From Paramylibacter ulvae (GTDB lineage Bacteria; Pseudomonadota; Alphaproteobacteria; Rhodobacterales; Rhodobacteraceae), in the NCBI RefSeq assembly GCF_014652655.1, contig NZ_BMZF01000005.1, forward strand, positions 124,001 through 188,000: a DNA stretch of 64,000 bases, written 5' to 3'. Below, in pieces: positions 27,231-37,616 of the stretch. Positions within the stretch are counted from its first letter, which is position 1. Each line of letters starts with the position of its first letter. Position numbers and translations under genes: made by a program. The notes beneath the pieces are model-generated. The model saw only the letters and a list, made by a program, of their open reading frames with translations, made no database searches and was not told where the DNA came from.

Positions 27231-28567
27231 GCCGTAAGTATTTTGGAACCGATGGTGTGCGTGGGCGTGCAAATACCCACCCAATGACGGCAGAAATGGC
27301 CATGCGTTTGGGCGCGGCTGCGGGGCGCTATTTTCGCAAAGATGAAAAAGAGCATCGCGTGGTGATCGGCAAGGATACGCGCCGTTCCAGTTATATGATT
27401 GAAAACGCATTGATGGCAGGGTTCATGTCCACGGGCATGAATGTTTTCCCGCTTGGCCCTGTGCCAACGCCTGCTGTTGGGATGTTAACCCGATCCATGC
27501 GCGCCGATGTTGGTGTGATGATTTCTGCTTCGCACAATCCACATCATGATAATGGCATCAAATTTTTCGGCCCCGATGGATATAAATTGTCTGATGAGGC
27601 CGAATTGGAAATCGAAGCATTGATCGATGGTGAAATCGAATTGGCACAACCACAAAACATTGGCCGTGCGCGGCGCATTGATGATGGGCTTGGCCGTTAT
27701 ATGGAATTTGCCAAAACGGCCTTTGCCGGTGAAAAGCTCCTTCATGGGATGAAGGTTGTGATCGATTGCGCCAATGGCGCGGCGTATAAGGCCGCCCCCG
27801 CCGTGTTGTGGGAATTGGGCGCAGATGTGATCGAAATGGGCGTCACACCAAATGGTTTCAACATTAACGAAGGCGTTGGTTCCACCGTGCCCGCCGCCGC
27901 CGCCGCACGGGTGATTTCAGAGGGTGCCGATGTTGGTATCTGTTTGGATGGCGACGCGGATCGTGTGATCTTGATCGACGAAAAAGGCCAAGTCGCCGAT
28001 GGCGATCAATTGATGGGTCTGATTGCCACGCAATGGGCGGGTAAGGGGCGTTTGGCGAAAAATACACTTGTCGCCACGGTGATGTCCAACATGGGGCTGG
28101 AGCGCCATTTAAATGGGCTGGATATTAATCTGGTGCGCACAGGCGTTGGAGATCGATATGTGGTGCAAGAAATGCGCGCAAATGGGTATAACCTTGGCGG
28201 GGAACAATCAGGGCATATCGTGATGACGGATTACGTCACCACGGGTGATGGGCTGATTGCGGGTCTGCAATTTTTAAGCTCGATGGTGGAAACGGGGCAA
28301 AAGGCCAGCCAATTGGCCAATGTATTTGAACCCATGCCACAGATGTTGGAAAATGTACGCTATGGCGAGGGCAAAACACCATTGGATGCGCAATCTGTCA
28401 AAGATGCGATCAAAGACGGCGAAACACGTCTGGCATCCAACGGGCGCTTGTTAATCCGCAAATCAGGCACAGAACCATTGGTGCGCGTCATGGGCGAATG
28501 CGAGGATGAGGCATTGCTGAACGACGTGGTGATGGGTATTGCGGCGGCGGTCAAGGGGGCGGCGTAA
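27227..28567 (+). CDS. glmM: Phosphoglucosamine mutase
   Basis: GlmM converts glucosamine-6-phosphate to glucosamine-1-phosphate for peptidoglycan and LPS precursors. The 446-residue sequence begins KYFGTDGVRGRANTHP, has the phosphoserine loop MISASHNPHHDNGIKFF near residue 102, the metal-binding LDGDADRVI, the sugar-binding GGEQSGH, and the phosphate-binding IRKSGTEPLVRVM. The ATG at 27227 overlaps the folP stop by 4 bases; folP–glmM coupling is common in proteobacteria. It is the last gene of the folB–folP–glmM operon. Confidence 0.97.
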   Translation: MSRKYFGTDGVRGRANTHPMTAEMAMRLGAAAGRYFRKDEKEHRVVIGKDTRRSSYMIENALMAGFMSTGMNVFPLGPVPTPAVGMLTRSMRADVGVMISASHNPHHDNGIKFFGPDGYKLSDEAELEIEALIDGEIELAQPQNIGRARRIDDGLGRYMEFAKTAFAGEKLLHGMKVVIDCANGAAYKAAPAVLWELGADVIEMGVTPNGFNINEGVGSTVPAAAAARVISEGADVGICLDGDADRVILIDEKGQVADGDQLMGLIATQWAGKGRLAKNTLVATVMSNMGLERHLNGLDINLVRTGVGDRYVVQEMRANGYNLGGEQSGHIVMTDYVTTGDGLIAGLQFLSSMVETGQKASQLANVFEPMPQMLENVRYGEGKTPLDAQSVKDAIKDGETRLASNGRLLIRKSGTEPLVRVMGECEDEALLNDVVMGIAAAVKGAA

Positions 28568-28636
28568 GGGTAAAATACTGGTTAGGTAAGAAGCTGTAGT
28601 CGGCTGGGTTAAAAATCAAACAATAGGATAGGTGTT

Positions 28637-29398
28637 GTGAGTGATCAATTAGTTGAGCAATTACGAGACGACATTCGCACTTTAATAGATAACCTTATCA
28701 GCCCCTCAAGACTGGAAATTTCTAGGGTGAGAAATGTTTCTAGCGCAATATGTCGACGCTGGCTTATTGATAAAGGATTAGTAAATCTAGCGCATTCGTT
28801 AGGAGTTGTCCCAACCCTACCAACCTTTGACAACCTCCAGCATATTGAAAAAATAGATCGGTGGACAATCGTAGATTTTTATACGACTGGTGGAATTTCT
28901 TTGAGGGGATTTCCTGTTAATTCGATTTACAAGTTGCGTAGCGGGTTTCCAGGTCACCCAGATTTTGAGCTCCTGAAGCAGCAGGCTATTACACCCGGGA
29001 GGTTTTTAAGACGAAAATGCACGTTTGGGTTGGATCGCTGGTTTACTACCGAAGATGTTTTGCGGCACATGGTTAACAAGGCTGGAGGAGTTCATTTTGA
29101 TGTTAGGCGCGAAAAAATAATTGATCAAAAAATTGATGAAATTCGCGCCAAGTTTCTCATAGGTTCAGAGAATATGAAACAAGATGATGTTGATAAGGAG
29201 TATATAGAAATTCTGGGTGATTTTGACGAGACATTTGACTTTGTTTATCTCGAAATGATGTCAATTGCCCAATCATTGTGCAATGTAAGATTTGATGGAA
29301 AATCAGTGGTTCACAAGTTACGAGTTGGGCCAGATAACATTGGAATGGGAAATGATATTCTATTGGGCCACACTCATCATGTACGCGTCAATACCTGA
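28637..29398 (+). CDS. Hypothetical protein, AT-rich orphan gene
   Basis: I do not recognise this 253-residue protein. It starts with GTG after a weak AGGAT site. It has no signal peptide or membrane segment; it is mixed charged, with a basic middle (FLRRKCTFGLDRWFTTED) and an acidic C-terminal third (DDVDKEYIEILGDFDETFD). The end is His-rich (LLGHTHHVRVN). By eye its codons favour A/T in third positions far more than the neighbours, which suggests acquisition from elsewhere. It sits between glmM and a broken transporter remnant, on the opposite strand from the genes downstream. Confidence 0.6.
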   Translation: MSDQLVEQLRDDIRTLIDNLISPSRLEISRVRNVSSAICRRWLIDKGLVNLAHSLGVVPTLPTFDNLQHIEKIDRWTIVDFYTTGGISLRGFPVNSIYKLRSGFPGHPDFELLKQQAITPGRFLRRKCTFGLDRWFTTEDVLRHMVNKAGGVHFDVRREKIIDQKIDEIRAKFLIGSENMKQDDVDKEYIEILGDFDETFDFVYLEMMSIAQSLCNVRFDGKSVVHKLRVGPDNIGMGNDILLGHTHHVRVNT

Positions 29399-29454
29399 AC
29401 AATGCCTTGGCACCTTCGCCAAGTCTCTAACTGTATGCAAAAATAATTGCACCA

Positions 29455-29541
29455 TCACCAGCGACGCAAAATCCCCATCATGATAAGCCACTGGCGGATT
29501 AAAAAACCGATCAGGATTAGGCCAAGGGCGGCGATGAACTA
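29455..29541 (-). pseudogene. 3' remnant of an EamA/DMT transporter gene
   Basis: Read on the minus strand, this short piece encodes FIAALGLILIGFLIRQW followed by LIMMGILRRW and a stop, nearly the same as the C terminus of the intact EamA gene at 30537–31457 (FIAALGLILIGLLISQW, then FTVMGILRRG). An in-frame TAG precedes FIAAL, and no further similarity is seen upstream in the remnant. It is a leftover of a paralogous or duplicated transporter gene. Confidence 0.8.
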
Positions 29542-29569
29542 TTCGGCTTGGTGAGTTCGAAAATTTGGA

Positions 29570-30463
29570 TCATCGTGTGCCGATTTGATCCATTGAAACG
29601 CTGATCCCAAACAGACGTTCGGCGTTTTTATATGCTATCTTTTCGGCGATTTCGCGGGGGAGCTTGGCCAGCCATGCGCGGTTGGAATCCATGATGCCAT
29701 CGTAATTGTCCCACTGGCTATTCACCCAAGTGTCGCTGCCAATCATCAAACGATCCGAAAAGGCCATGATAATTTTTTCCCATGCGGGGTTCAATTTATC
29801 GCCATGCCCTAAAATTGCGTGTTCGCGCAGCGACGTATCCGCAACGAGCGTGGGGAAATCATCCATTAACGCGTAAACATCGCGTGCATTTTCACCAAGC
29901 CCCGCATGCGCCCAGATAATTTTGACATCTTTGTCCAAGCTATAAAGCCAACGCACGGGTTCGGCGCCCGAATGCACATGAAGATAAATATCGCGTTCCT
30001 TGGCCATGCGGATGACTTCACGAAACAGCGGTTCGTCGGTTTGATCCAAGCGGTGGATGTGAAATTCGCCGATGCCTTGGTGGGGGTAATCCGCAAGCCG
30101 TTTTTCAAGATATTTTGTCATCCCCTCGGTCTTGGCCCAATTGGATGATCCTGCTTCGTCGTGATAGGGGCGCAATTCTGGTACGATGCGATTTGGCGCA
30201 TATTCCCACAACATGATTGTGCCCTGATCGGGGGTGGATGAAACCAAACCCATTGCAACGCCGTTGCGATCCATCATTTCGACAATTGACTTCACAGGAT
30301 AATCTGCCCATGCAGGTTGTTTGTAATGAACATGCGCATCAAACAGCGGCAAATCGTGAACGCCATCACCAATTGGTTCGTGATTGCCATCTGCCAATGC
30401 CAGAGTGCTGGTAAATGCCATATGGACGCAAAAAGAGGCGATGGAAGGGGCGGTGATTTTCAT
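29570..30463 (-). CDS. Exported amidohydrolase-family protein
   Basis: This 297-residue protein starts with a signal-like sequence (ITAPSIASFCVHMAFTSTLALA) and continues with a metal-dependent hydrolase of the Amidohydrolase_2 type. Visible motifs are FDAHVHY (first His pair), GEFHIHRLD, LHVHSGAEP, IIWAHAGLG and the late Asp in IGSDTWVN. These fit a TIM-barrel hydrolase acting in the periplasm, substrate unknown. It precedes nothing obvious in function; the EamA gene at 30537 lies upstream on the same strand with a 73-base gap. Confidence 0.8.
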   Translation of the reverse strand: MKITAPSIASFCVHMAFTSTLALADGNHEPIGDGVHDLPLFDAHVHYKQPAWADYPVKSIVEMMDRNGVAMGLVSSTPDQGTIMLWEYAPNRIVPELRPYHDEAGSSNWAKTEGMTKYLEKRLADYPHQGIGEFHIHRLDQTDEPLFREVIRMAKERDIYLHVHSGAEPVRWLYSLDKDVKIIWAHAGLGENARDVYALMDDFPTLVADTSLREHAILGHGDKLNPAWEKIIMAFSDRLMIGSDTWVNSQWDNYDGIMDSNRAWLAKLPREIAEKIAYKNAERLFGISVSMDQIGTR

Positions 30464-30536
30464 TATGGATGCCTTGCTGCCAGATGTGGTTGGTTGAGGT
30501 TAGCTTGGGCATATTATCCTGTCTAGGAAAACACCG

Positions 30537-31457
30537 CTAACCGCGACGCAAGATCCCCATGACGGTGAACCATTGGCTGATCAACAGCCCGATTAGGATC
30601 AGGCCAAGGGCTGCGATGAATTGGCTGGGCAATGCCTCGCCAAGCAGTAGCACGCCGAAAATGACCGCCCAAATGGGCACTTGGTAATTCACAAGGCTTA
30701 GGAAACTGGGGCCTGCCGTGTTGATAACATAAACCAGCATCAATGTTGCCAGTGCGGTTGGGAAAATACCCAGATAAATTGTCCCCATCAGCGCGGATGT
30801 GGTTGGGGCGTTTGGGATGCCCTCGAAATAAAGAGCGACGGGCAGCAACATCAGTGTGCCGAGCAACAAACCTGCGGCGCTGTATGATATGGTGGGCACG
30901 GGTGGGCAGAGGCGCGTGTTCATCGAGCCAATGGCATAACAGCAAGCGGCGGCAATACAGGCCATGCGTGCGGTTGGTTCCATCGATGCGCCAGAATTGG
31001 TTAACAGGCTACTGGGGCCGATTAAGACAACGACGCCGATAAATCCAATGGCAAAGCCGATGAATTTACGAAAATTCATTTGTTCACCCGCGATCAAAAA
31101 ATGCGCAAGTGGCAGGATCAATAGGGGGACGACGGCCATCGTAATCCCCGCAAATCCGCTGGTCACATATAGCTGTCCCCAGTTGAGCAGGCTGAACGGT
31201 AGAGCATTGGTAAAAAAGCCCATCGCCAGAATATGCATCCAGATGCGTTTATCAACGGGTGTTGAAAACCCTGGCAATTGCCCACCGCGCGCCGCGTTGA
31301 TCGCCAACAAAAACACCGCCGCAATCAACAGGCGCAGTGTTGCCACCGTCATCGGACCAAAGCTGGCCAATGCCAATTTCGCCCCCATGAATGACCCACC
31401 CCAGACAATGCCAAGGATGAATAATAAAACCCACGCTGTTTTTGTTTGTTGTACCAT
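30537..31457 (-). CDS. EamA/DMT-family transporter
   Basis: This 306-residue inner membrane carrier has about ten hydrophobic segments in two EamA repeats. It opens TAWVLLFILGIVWGGSFMGAKLAL, the usual DMT start, and the second repeat has YLGIFPTALATLMLVYVI and the Pro-Ile-Trp motif QVPIWAVIFGVLLLGE. The substrate is unknown. The ATG at 31457 is preferred because AAGG lies about 8 bases upstream; the ATG at 31463 is too close. A second copy of its 3' end remains as a fragment 1 kb downstream. Confidence 0.87.
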   Translation of the reverse strand: MVQQTKTAWVLLFILGIVWGGSFMGAKLALASFGPMTVATLRLLIAAVFLLAINAARGGQLPGFSTPVDKRIWMHILAMGFFTNALPFSLLNWGQLYVTSGFAGITMAVVPLLILPLAHFLIAGEQMNFRKFIGFAIGFIGVVVLIGPSSLLTNSGASMEPTARMACIAAACCYAIGSMNTRLCPPVPTISYSAAGLLLGTLMLLPVALYFEGIPNAPTTSALMGTIYLGIFPTALATLMLVYVINTAGPSFLSLVNYQVPIWAVIFGVLLLGEALPSQFIAALGLILIGLLISQWFTVMGILRRG

Positions 31458-31560
31458 TGGCATACCTTAGGTGAATTGTGGGAAATAGAAATACGAAAAC
31501 CCACGTATTTGGCGCGCGTTACGACATTTTTTGTGATCAATACAAAAACAAATTTTGATC

Positions 31561-31593
31561 AAAAAAGGCCGCCCCAGCGTTTGGGGCGGCCTT
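31561..31593 (-). terminator. Intrinsic terminator of ilvC
   Basis: AAGGCCGCCCCA pairs with TGGGGCGGCCTT around a short loop, and on the minus strand the hairpin runs into a T6 tract (A run at 31561–31566 on the plus strand). It lies about 25 bases after the ilvC stop. Confidence 0.95.
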
Positions 31594-31617
31594 GGAAAAT
31601 TTAAACCTGATTTTGGT

Positions 31618-32779
<1,162 letters not shown>

Positions 32780-33241
32780 ATGCAACAATTGGATGATCTG
32801 GACAGGCGAATTTTGCGAATCTTACAAGATGACGCAAATATATCATCGGCAGAGCTGGCCGAGCGAGCAGGGGCAAGCGCGCCATCCTGTTGGCGCCGTG
32901 TGGAACGGATGCAGGCCGATGGCGTGATTTTGGATAAGCGCGTGGAAATTGACGCCAAGGCACTTGGTTTCGCCGTCGAGGTATCATTGCGCATCACACT
33001 TGATAAAACCCAATCAAATGCATTCGATGTTTTCATCAACGCTGCTCGCGATGTGCCAGAGGTAAGCGAAATTCAAACATTTCTGGGCCGTGTGGATGTG
33101 CGGTTAACCGTGCTGGCGCGTGACATGCCCCATTACCAAGAAATATACCGCAATCGTATCCTTGCGTTACCGCACATTGCGGATATCGAGGCATTGATGC
33201 TGGTCGCTGATGTGATGAAATCGGAAAGGTTGCCGTTATGA
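32780..33241 (+). CDS. Lrp/AsnC-family transcriptional regulator
   Basis: This 153-residue regulator has the standard layout: an N-terminal winged helix (LDDLDRRILRILQDDANISSAELAERAG with recognition helix APSCWRRVERMQADGVI) and a C-terminal RAM effector-binding domain (VSEIQTFLGRVDVRLTVLARDM). It should respond to an amino acid or related ligand. Its stop overlaps the start of a second Lrp-type gene (ATGA), and it diverges from ilvC, which is a likely target. Confidence 0.93.
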   Translation: MQQLDDLDRRILRILQDDANISSAELAERAGASAPSCWRRVERMQADGVILDKRVEIDAKALGFAVEVSLRITLDKTQSNAFDVFINAARDVPEVSEIQTFLGRVDVRLTVLARDMPHYQEIYRNRILALPHIADIEALMLVADVMKSERLPL

Positions 33242-33693
33242 TTGATCTGGATGATACGGATCGTGCATTGCTGCGTGCGATGCAGGCTGATGGAAATCTA
33301 AGCGCCGCTGGTTTGGCGAAAAAAATTGGCATGTCGCAACCCGCCACATGGCGGCGGATCAAACGGTTAGAGGATGCCAATGTCATCCTTGGGCGGCATT
33401 TGGTGTTGGACAAAGAAAAGCTGGGCTTTGGTGTAACTGTGTTTTTGGGCATCAAGCTAGCGACCAAGGGGCGCGTGGGGCTGGCCGATTTTGAACGTGC
33501 GGTGGCGGCGATCCCAGAGGTGCAATTGGTGCAACACGTGCTGGGGCTTTATGATTATCGGCTCAAGGTTGTTGCGCGTGATCTGTCGGATTTTGAACGG
33601 GTGCTGCGCCGTCGCATTATGACATTGCCAAGCGTGGGCAATGTGGAGGCAAACGTGCTCTTGTCCGAAGAAAAACGCCCGCTTGCGCTCTAG
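33238..33693 (+). CDS. Lrp/AsnC-family transcriptional regulator (second copy)
   Basis: This 151-residue protein is a paralogue of the one just upstream, with the same order: DNA-binding helix-turn-helix (DDTDRALLRAMQADGNLSAAGLAKKIG, recognition helix SQPATWRRIKRLEDANVI) and RAM domain (VQLVQHVLGLYDYRLKVVARD). The 4-base overlap implies translational coupling and perhaps mixed oligomers, which is inferred. The class V aminotransferase gene follows 59 bases downstream. Confidence 0.93.
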   Translation: MIDLDDTDRALLRAMQADGNLSAAGLAKKIGMSQPATWRRIKRLEDANVILGRHLVLDKEKLGFGVTVFLGIKLATKGRVGLADFERAVAAIPEVQLVQHVLGLYDYRLKVVARDLSDFERVLRRRIMTLPSVGNVEANVLLSEEKRPLAL

Positions 33694-33752
33694 GGGGTTC
33701 AATCGCATTATTTTTTGGCCTAGTGATAGGCCAACACATATCGGAGACCCCC

Positions 33753-34880
33753 ATGAGCGATTTCAAATCCAAAGTAGACCCAAACGGCCACCAAGAATTT
33801 TCGGTGGTGTTCACCGATCGTAGCCTCAATCACATGAGCGCGGCGTTTCAGGAGGTTATGAACGATATTTCCACAACCTTGCGCGAGGTTTACAATGCAA
33901 CCCATATCGCATTGGTCCCAGGTGGTGGAACATACGCGATGGAATCCGTCGCACGCCAGTTTGCGCAAAATGAAAACGTAATGGTCATTCGCAACGGCTG
34001 GTTTTCATACCGCTGGACCCAGATTTTCGAGGCGGGCAAAATTTGCGCATCTGAAACGGTGATGAAGGCCACACAGGTTGGCAACACACCAACATCACCA
34101 TTCGCGCCTGCACCCATTGCCGAAGTCATCGCAAAGGTGAAGGTCGAAAAACCCGCCGTTGTGTTTGCTGCGCATGTTGAAACCGCATCGGGGATGATTT
34201 TGCCAGATGCCTATATTCGCGATTTGGCGGCGGCGGTGCATGAACATGGTGGTTTGTTCGTGCTTGATTGTATCGCATCGGGCTGTGTCTGGGTTGATAT
34301 GGTGGAAAACGGTGTTGATGTATTGATTTCAGCGCCGCAAAAGGGTTGGTCGGGTTCGCCATCCGCTGGCATGGTGATGATGAATGATCGTGCATATGAA
34401 CGCATGCAGGAAACAACATCCAGCAGTTTCGCCGCCGATTTGAAAAAATGGACATCCATTATGGAGGCGTATGAAAACGGCGGTCATGCCTATCATGCGA
34501 CAATGCCCACCGATGCACTTCGCGGTTTGCGCGATTTGATGAATGAGAGCCGTGAAATCGGTTTTGATAAACTGAAATCCGCACAGATTGAATTGGGCGA
34601 AAAGGTGCGCGCCACCTTGAAAAAACGCGGTGTGCAATCGGTGGCCGCCGATGGGTTTGGCGCACCGGGTGTTGTGGTGAGCTTTGCCACAGACGCAGAT
34701 GTGCAATCGGGCAAAAAATTCGCCGCCATCGGGGTGCAGATCGCCGCGGGCGTACCATTACAAGTGGGCGAGCCTGAAACATATGCCAGTTTCCGCCTCG
34801 GCCTGTTTGGGTTGGATAAATTGCTGGATGTGGATGGCACGGTTGCACGGCTTGACGCTGCACTTGATCAGGTTCTTTAA
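33753..34880 (+). CDS. Class V aminotransferase (alanine/serine–glyoxylate aminotransferase-like)
   Basis: This 375-residue PLP enzyme is of the class V fold. It shows ATHIALVPGGGTYAMESVAR near the start, AAHVETASGMI, the cofactor-binding VLDCIASGCVWVDM, and the PLP lysine in SAPQKGWSGSPSAG. That layout fits alanine–glyoxylate or serine–glyoxylate type enzymes, but the substrate is not certain. The ATG at 33753 follows CGGAGA. It follows two Lrp-type genes and its stop overlaps that of the convergent hydroxylase gene. Confidence 0.83.
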   Translation: MSDFKSKVDPNGHQEFSVVFTDRSLNHMSAAFQEVMNDISTTLREVYNATHIALVPGGGTYAMESVARQFAQNENVMVIRNGWFSYRWTQIFEAGKICASETVMKATQVGNTPTSPFAPAPIAEVIAKVKVEKPAVVFAAHVETASGMILPDAYIRDLAAAVHEHGGLFVLDCIASGCVWVDMVENGVDVLISAPQKGWSGSPSAGMVMMNDRAYERMQETTSSSFAADLKKWTSIMEAYENGGHAYHATMPTDALRGLRDLMNESREIGFDKLKSAQIELGEKVRATLKKRGVQSVAADGFGAPGVVVSFATDADVQSGKKFAAIGVQIAAGVPLQVGEPETYASFRLGLFGLDKLLDVDGTVARLDAALDQVL

Positions 34881-36076
34881 CCCGTACCAAGCCCTGTTTT
34901 CATCAACGTTTTGCGCAAGGGCGTTACATGATGTAACGCCTGTAACCCCTTAAGACGTAACGATTTTAGCGTGTCTTGATCGGTCATTGATGCGCGATTT
35001 AACAAATCCACCCCTTTGATGCGCCGTGCCATATCGGGGTGGCGGATGGATTGATATTGATCCAACATTTCAGCGCTGCCAAAGGTATTGCGATGATCCG
35101 TGCAAAGGGTCAGCAATGTTTCAATATCGGCCAAGCTCATGTTCAAACCCTGCGCCCCGATGGGCGGGATGACATGGGCGGCCTCTGCGATTAATGCGCT
35201 GCGCTGGCCAATCAAATGATCCGCTTGTTGTGTAATAATCGGCCAGATTGCACGACGGCTTGCAAGGGTCAGTTCGCCCAACACATCACAGGATCGATCC
35301 TGCGCGGCGGCGGTGAAATCGTCATCGTTCAATGCGGCAAGGGCACTGGCGTTTGCACCTGTTTCCATCCAAACAATGGATGAATAATGGACCCCATCAA
35401 GATCAGGCATCGGCACGGTGGTAAACGGGCCACCTGATCGGTGAATTTCGGTGGAAATATCATCATGGGGCTGGCTGTGTTTGACAACAAAAACCAATGC
35501 CTTTTGCCCATAACGTTTGGTTTGCACATTGATCCCAAGGGATTCACGCACAAACGAATTGCGCCCATCCGCACCGATCAATAATCGCGCCGATACTTGA
35601 TCGCCATTATCCAAATTAACCAGCGCATGATCATTGCGCGTGGTCACACGGCGCAGCGCCGTTTGGGGAATAAATCGCACGTTTTCAAGGGCTTCGATAC
35701 GGTTCAGCATTTCGCGGCGCAACAACCAATTGGGCAGGTTCCAACCAAATGGTTCATCGGAAATTTCCGATGCATCAAAATCGGCAAGTTTGCGAATTTC
35801 ATTTTCCACGCCGCCAGCATCGGCCAAACGCATGATTTGCAACGGTGCCGCAAACGGTTCCAAATGCGCCCAAATGCCCGCCTCGCGCAGCGTGTTGCGG
35901 GCGGGTTGCAAAAACGCGGTGCTGCGCAAATCGGCGCCATCTGCGTTTGCATCTGTAATCACAGGGGCGGGATCAACACAGATCACATCAAAACCAGCCG
36001 TGCCAAAGGCACAGGCCGCGGCCAAACCCGCGACACCGCCGCCCGAAATTAAAATATCAGTGTGAATACGTGACAT
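34877..36076 (-). CDS. UbiH/UbiF/COQ6-family FAD-dependent hydroxylase
   Basis: This 399-residue flavin monooxygenase has the N-terminal FAD fold (DILISGGGVAGLAAACAFG), the middle RLLIGADGRNSFVRE (DG motif) and the C-terminal HVIPPIGAQGLNMSLADIETL, the UbiH family signature. Family members hydroxylate the ring of ubiquinone precursors. A role in ubiquinone synthesis is likely, but which ring position cannot be read. A HAD nucleotidase gene follows it on the same strand, downstream being to the left only for the convergent aminotransferase; their stops overlap by 4 bases. Confidence 0.88.
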   Translation of the reverse strand: MSRIHTDILISGGGVAGLAAACAFGTAGFDVICVDPAPVITDANADGADLRSTAFLQPARNTLREAGIWAHLEPFAAPLQIMRLADAGGVENEIRKLADFDASEISDEPFGWNLPNWLLRREMLNRIEALENVRFIPQTALRRVTTRNDHALVNLDNGDQVSARLLIGADGRNSFVRESLGINVQTKRYGQKALVFVVKHSQPHDDISTEIHRSGGPFTTVPMPDLDGVHYSSIVWMETGANASALAALNDDDFTAAAQDRSCDVLGELTLASRRAIWPIITQQADHLIGQRSALIAEAAHVIPPIGAQGLNMSLADIETLLTLCTDHRNTFGSAEMLDQYQSIRHPDMARRIKGVDLLNRASMTDQDTLKSLRLKGLQALHHVTPLRKTLMKTGLGTG

Positions 36077-36099
36077 GGTGCAATCATAGGCGCAATCAT

Positions 36100-36756
36100 T
36101 CAGGCGCGAAACCCCGTGTGGTGCAGGCGCGACAGAAAGACCGACAAGTCGGTATCGCGAAAATCGATGTAGTGGGCATCGTCATGCGCACCGATATGAA
36201 CGGTGGTGACACCCCATGTTTTGGGAATTTCCAGATTGCGTGCCTCGTCTTCGAAAAAGGCGGAGGTTTTGGAATTCACCTTTGCCTTTTCAAACACCAT
36301 TTCAAACGCATCGGCGCGGGGTTTGGGAATGTAATTTGCATCCTCGACCCCGTAAATTTCATCAAACGCATCGCTGATCCCGCGCGCGGCACAGACACGT
36401 TCGGCATGTCCACGGGACCCGTTGGTATAAATAATCTTGCGCCCTGGCAAATCGGCAATGTGGTTTTGCAATTGTTCATCGGATTCCAGATGATCAAGGT
36501 TGATATCGTGCACCTTTTGCATGAAATCCTCTGGCTCAATCGCGTAATGTTTCATCAGCCCTGCCAGCGTGGTGCCGTATTTCACCCAATAATCACGGCG
36601 CAATGCATTGGCGGTTTTCGTATCAATCGCCAATGTTTCGGTCATATAACGCACCATCAGCGTTTCGATTTGATCAAACAGCGCGGCTTTGGGGGGATAA
36701 AGCGTGTTATCCAGATCAAAAATCCAAGTGTCGATATGTGAAAAAGCCTGTTGCAT
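36100..36756 (-). CDS. HAD-family pyrimidine 5'-nucleotidase
   Basis: This 218-residue phosphatase of the HAD superfamily begins TWIFDLDNTLYPP, the motif I of the SDT1/pyrimidine 5'-nucleotidase subgroup. Motif II is IIYTNGSRGHAERV, the conserved Lys lies in GVEDANYIPKPRADAF, and motif IV is SAFFEDEARNLE. It would dephosphorylate pyrimidine nucleotides or similar small phosphates. It lies 23 bases upstream of the UbiH-type gene on the same strand and may be cotranscribed; it diverges from a methyltransferase gene. Confidence 0.9.
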   Translation of the reverse strand: MQQAFSHIDTWIFDLDNTLYPPKAALFDQIETLMVRYMTETLAIDTKTANALRRDYWVKYGTTLAGLMKHYAIEPEDFMQKVHDINLDHLESDEQLQNHIADLPGRKIIYTNGSRGHAERVCAARGISDAFDEIYGVEDANYIPKPRADAFEMVFEKAKVNSKTSAFFEDEARNLEIPKTWGVTTVHIGAHDDAHYIDFRDTDLSVFLSRLHHTGFRA

Positions 36757-36800
36757 TTCATAAGGTTAACCGCAGTATACGCACAGGTACAGGGGAAAAG

Positions 36801-37616
36801 ATGACAAAGGCAGATGAATGGCAAGGCCAAGTTGGACAGGTCTGGGCGCGGCAGGTTTTCGCGCTTGATCGCATGCTATCGGAATTTGGCGATATTGGTA
36901 TTGCTGCACTTGGTGATCTGAACGGGCGGCGCGTGTTGGATCTGGGCTGTGGTGCGGGGCAGAGCAGTGCGAAATTGGCCGCAGCTGGCGCACAGGTGAC
37001 CGGTATCGATATTTCCACTGATCTGATCAAAGCAGCGCATGCGCGGGGCATTGATGGTGCAACGTTTTTGCACGGCGATGCGGGGCAGGCGAATATGGGC
37101 GGACCGTATGATGCGCTTTATTCGCGATTTGGCTGTATGTTTTTTGATGATCCCGTGGGCGCATTTTCACATTTGCGCACGCAGGTTAGCGCGGATTGTG
37201 ATTTATCCTTGGTCGTTTGGGGGCCATTGGCGCAAAACGATTGGGGGCGCGTGCCGTTTTCATTGTGCAAAGATTTGTTTCCAGAATCGCCCGCCGCGCC
37301 CGCGCCCAAGGTAGGGCCATTTGCATGGGGAAATCCCGATGATTTTGCACCGATTTTGGCCGATGCTGGATGGCGCGATGTGACATGGGCGGCGCATCAA
37401 TCACGGGTGATTTGTGCGCTTGGTGATGGCGATGGGCTGGAGATGGGCGTGCAGTTTTGCATGACCATTGGCGCATTGGCAGGGCGCCTAAAAGGGACGC
37501 CCAAGGAATTTCGCGCAAAAATTGCCGATCGTTTGCGCACAGGCTTGGTGCCATATCTGCGCGATGATAAGGTGCAATTTGACGCGTGCATTTGGCATAT
37601 CAAAGGAAAATCATGA
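36801..37616 (+). CDS. Class I SAM-dependent methyltransferase
   Basis: This 271-residue methyltransferase carries the SAM-binding motif I RRVLDLGCGAGQSSAKL near residue 48, motif II GIDIS, and the motif IV region GGPYDALYSRFGCMFFDD. The resemblance is to UbiE/COQ5-like small-molecule methyltransferases, with the acceptor unknown. The ATG at 36801 has AGGGGAAAAG directly upstream; the frame is open back to 36603 only by chance. Its stop overlaps the start of an FkbM-type gene by 4 bases. Confidence 0.85.
   Translation: MTKADEWQGQVGQVWARQVFALDRMLSEFGDIGIAALGDLNGRRVLDLGCGAGQSSAKLAAAGAQVTGIDISTDLIKAAHARGIDGATFLHGDAGQANMGGPYDALYSRFGCMFFDDPVGAFSHLRTQVSADCDLSLVVWGPLAQNDWGRVPFSLCKDLFPESPAAPAPKVGPFAWGNPDDFAPILADAGWRDVTWAAHQSRVICALGDGDGLEMGVQFCMTIGALAGRLKGTPKEFRAKIADRLRTGLVPYLRDDKVQFDACIWHIKGKS

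Noticed and set aside
28637-31457. Possible insertion sequence or transposon
   Set aside because: No transposase, terminal inverted repeats or target duplication could be seen around the orphan gene, so only gene acquisition is proposed.
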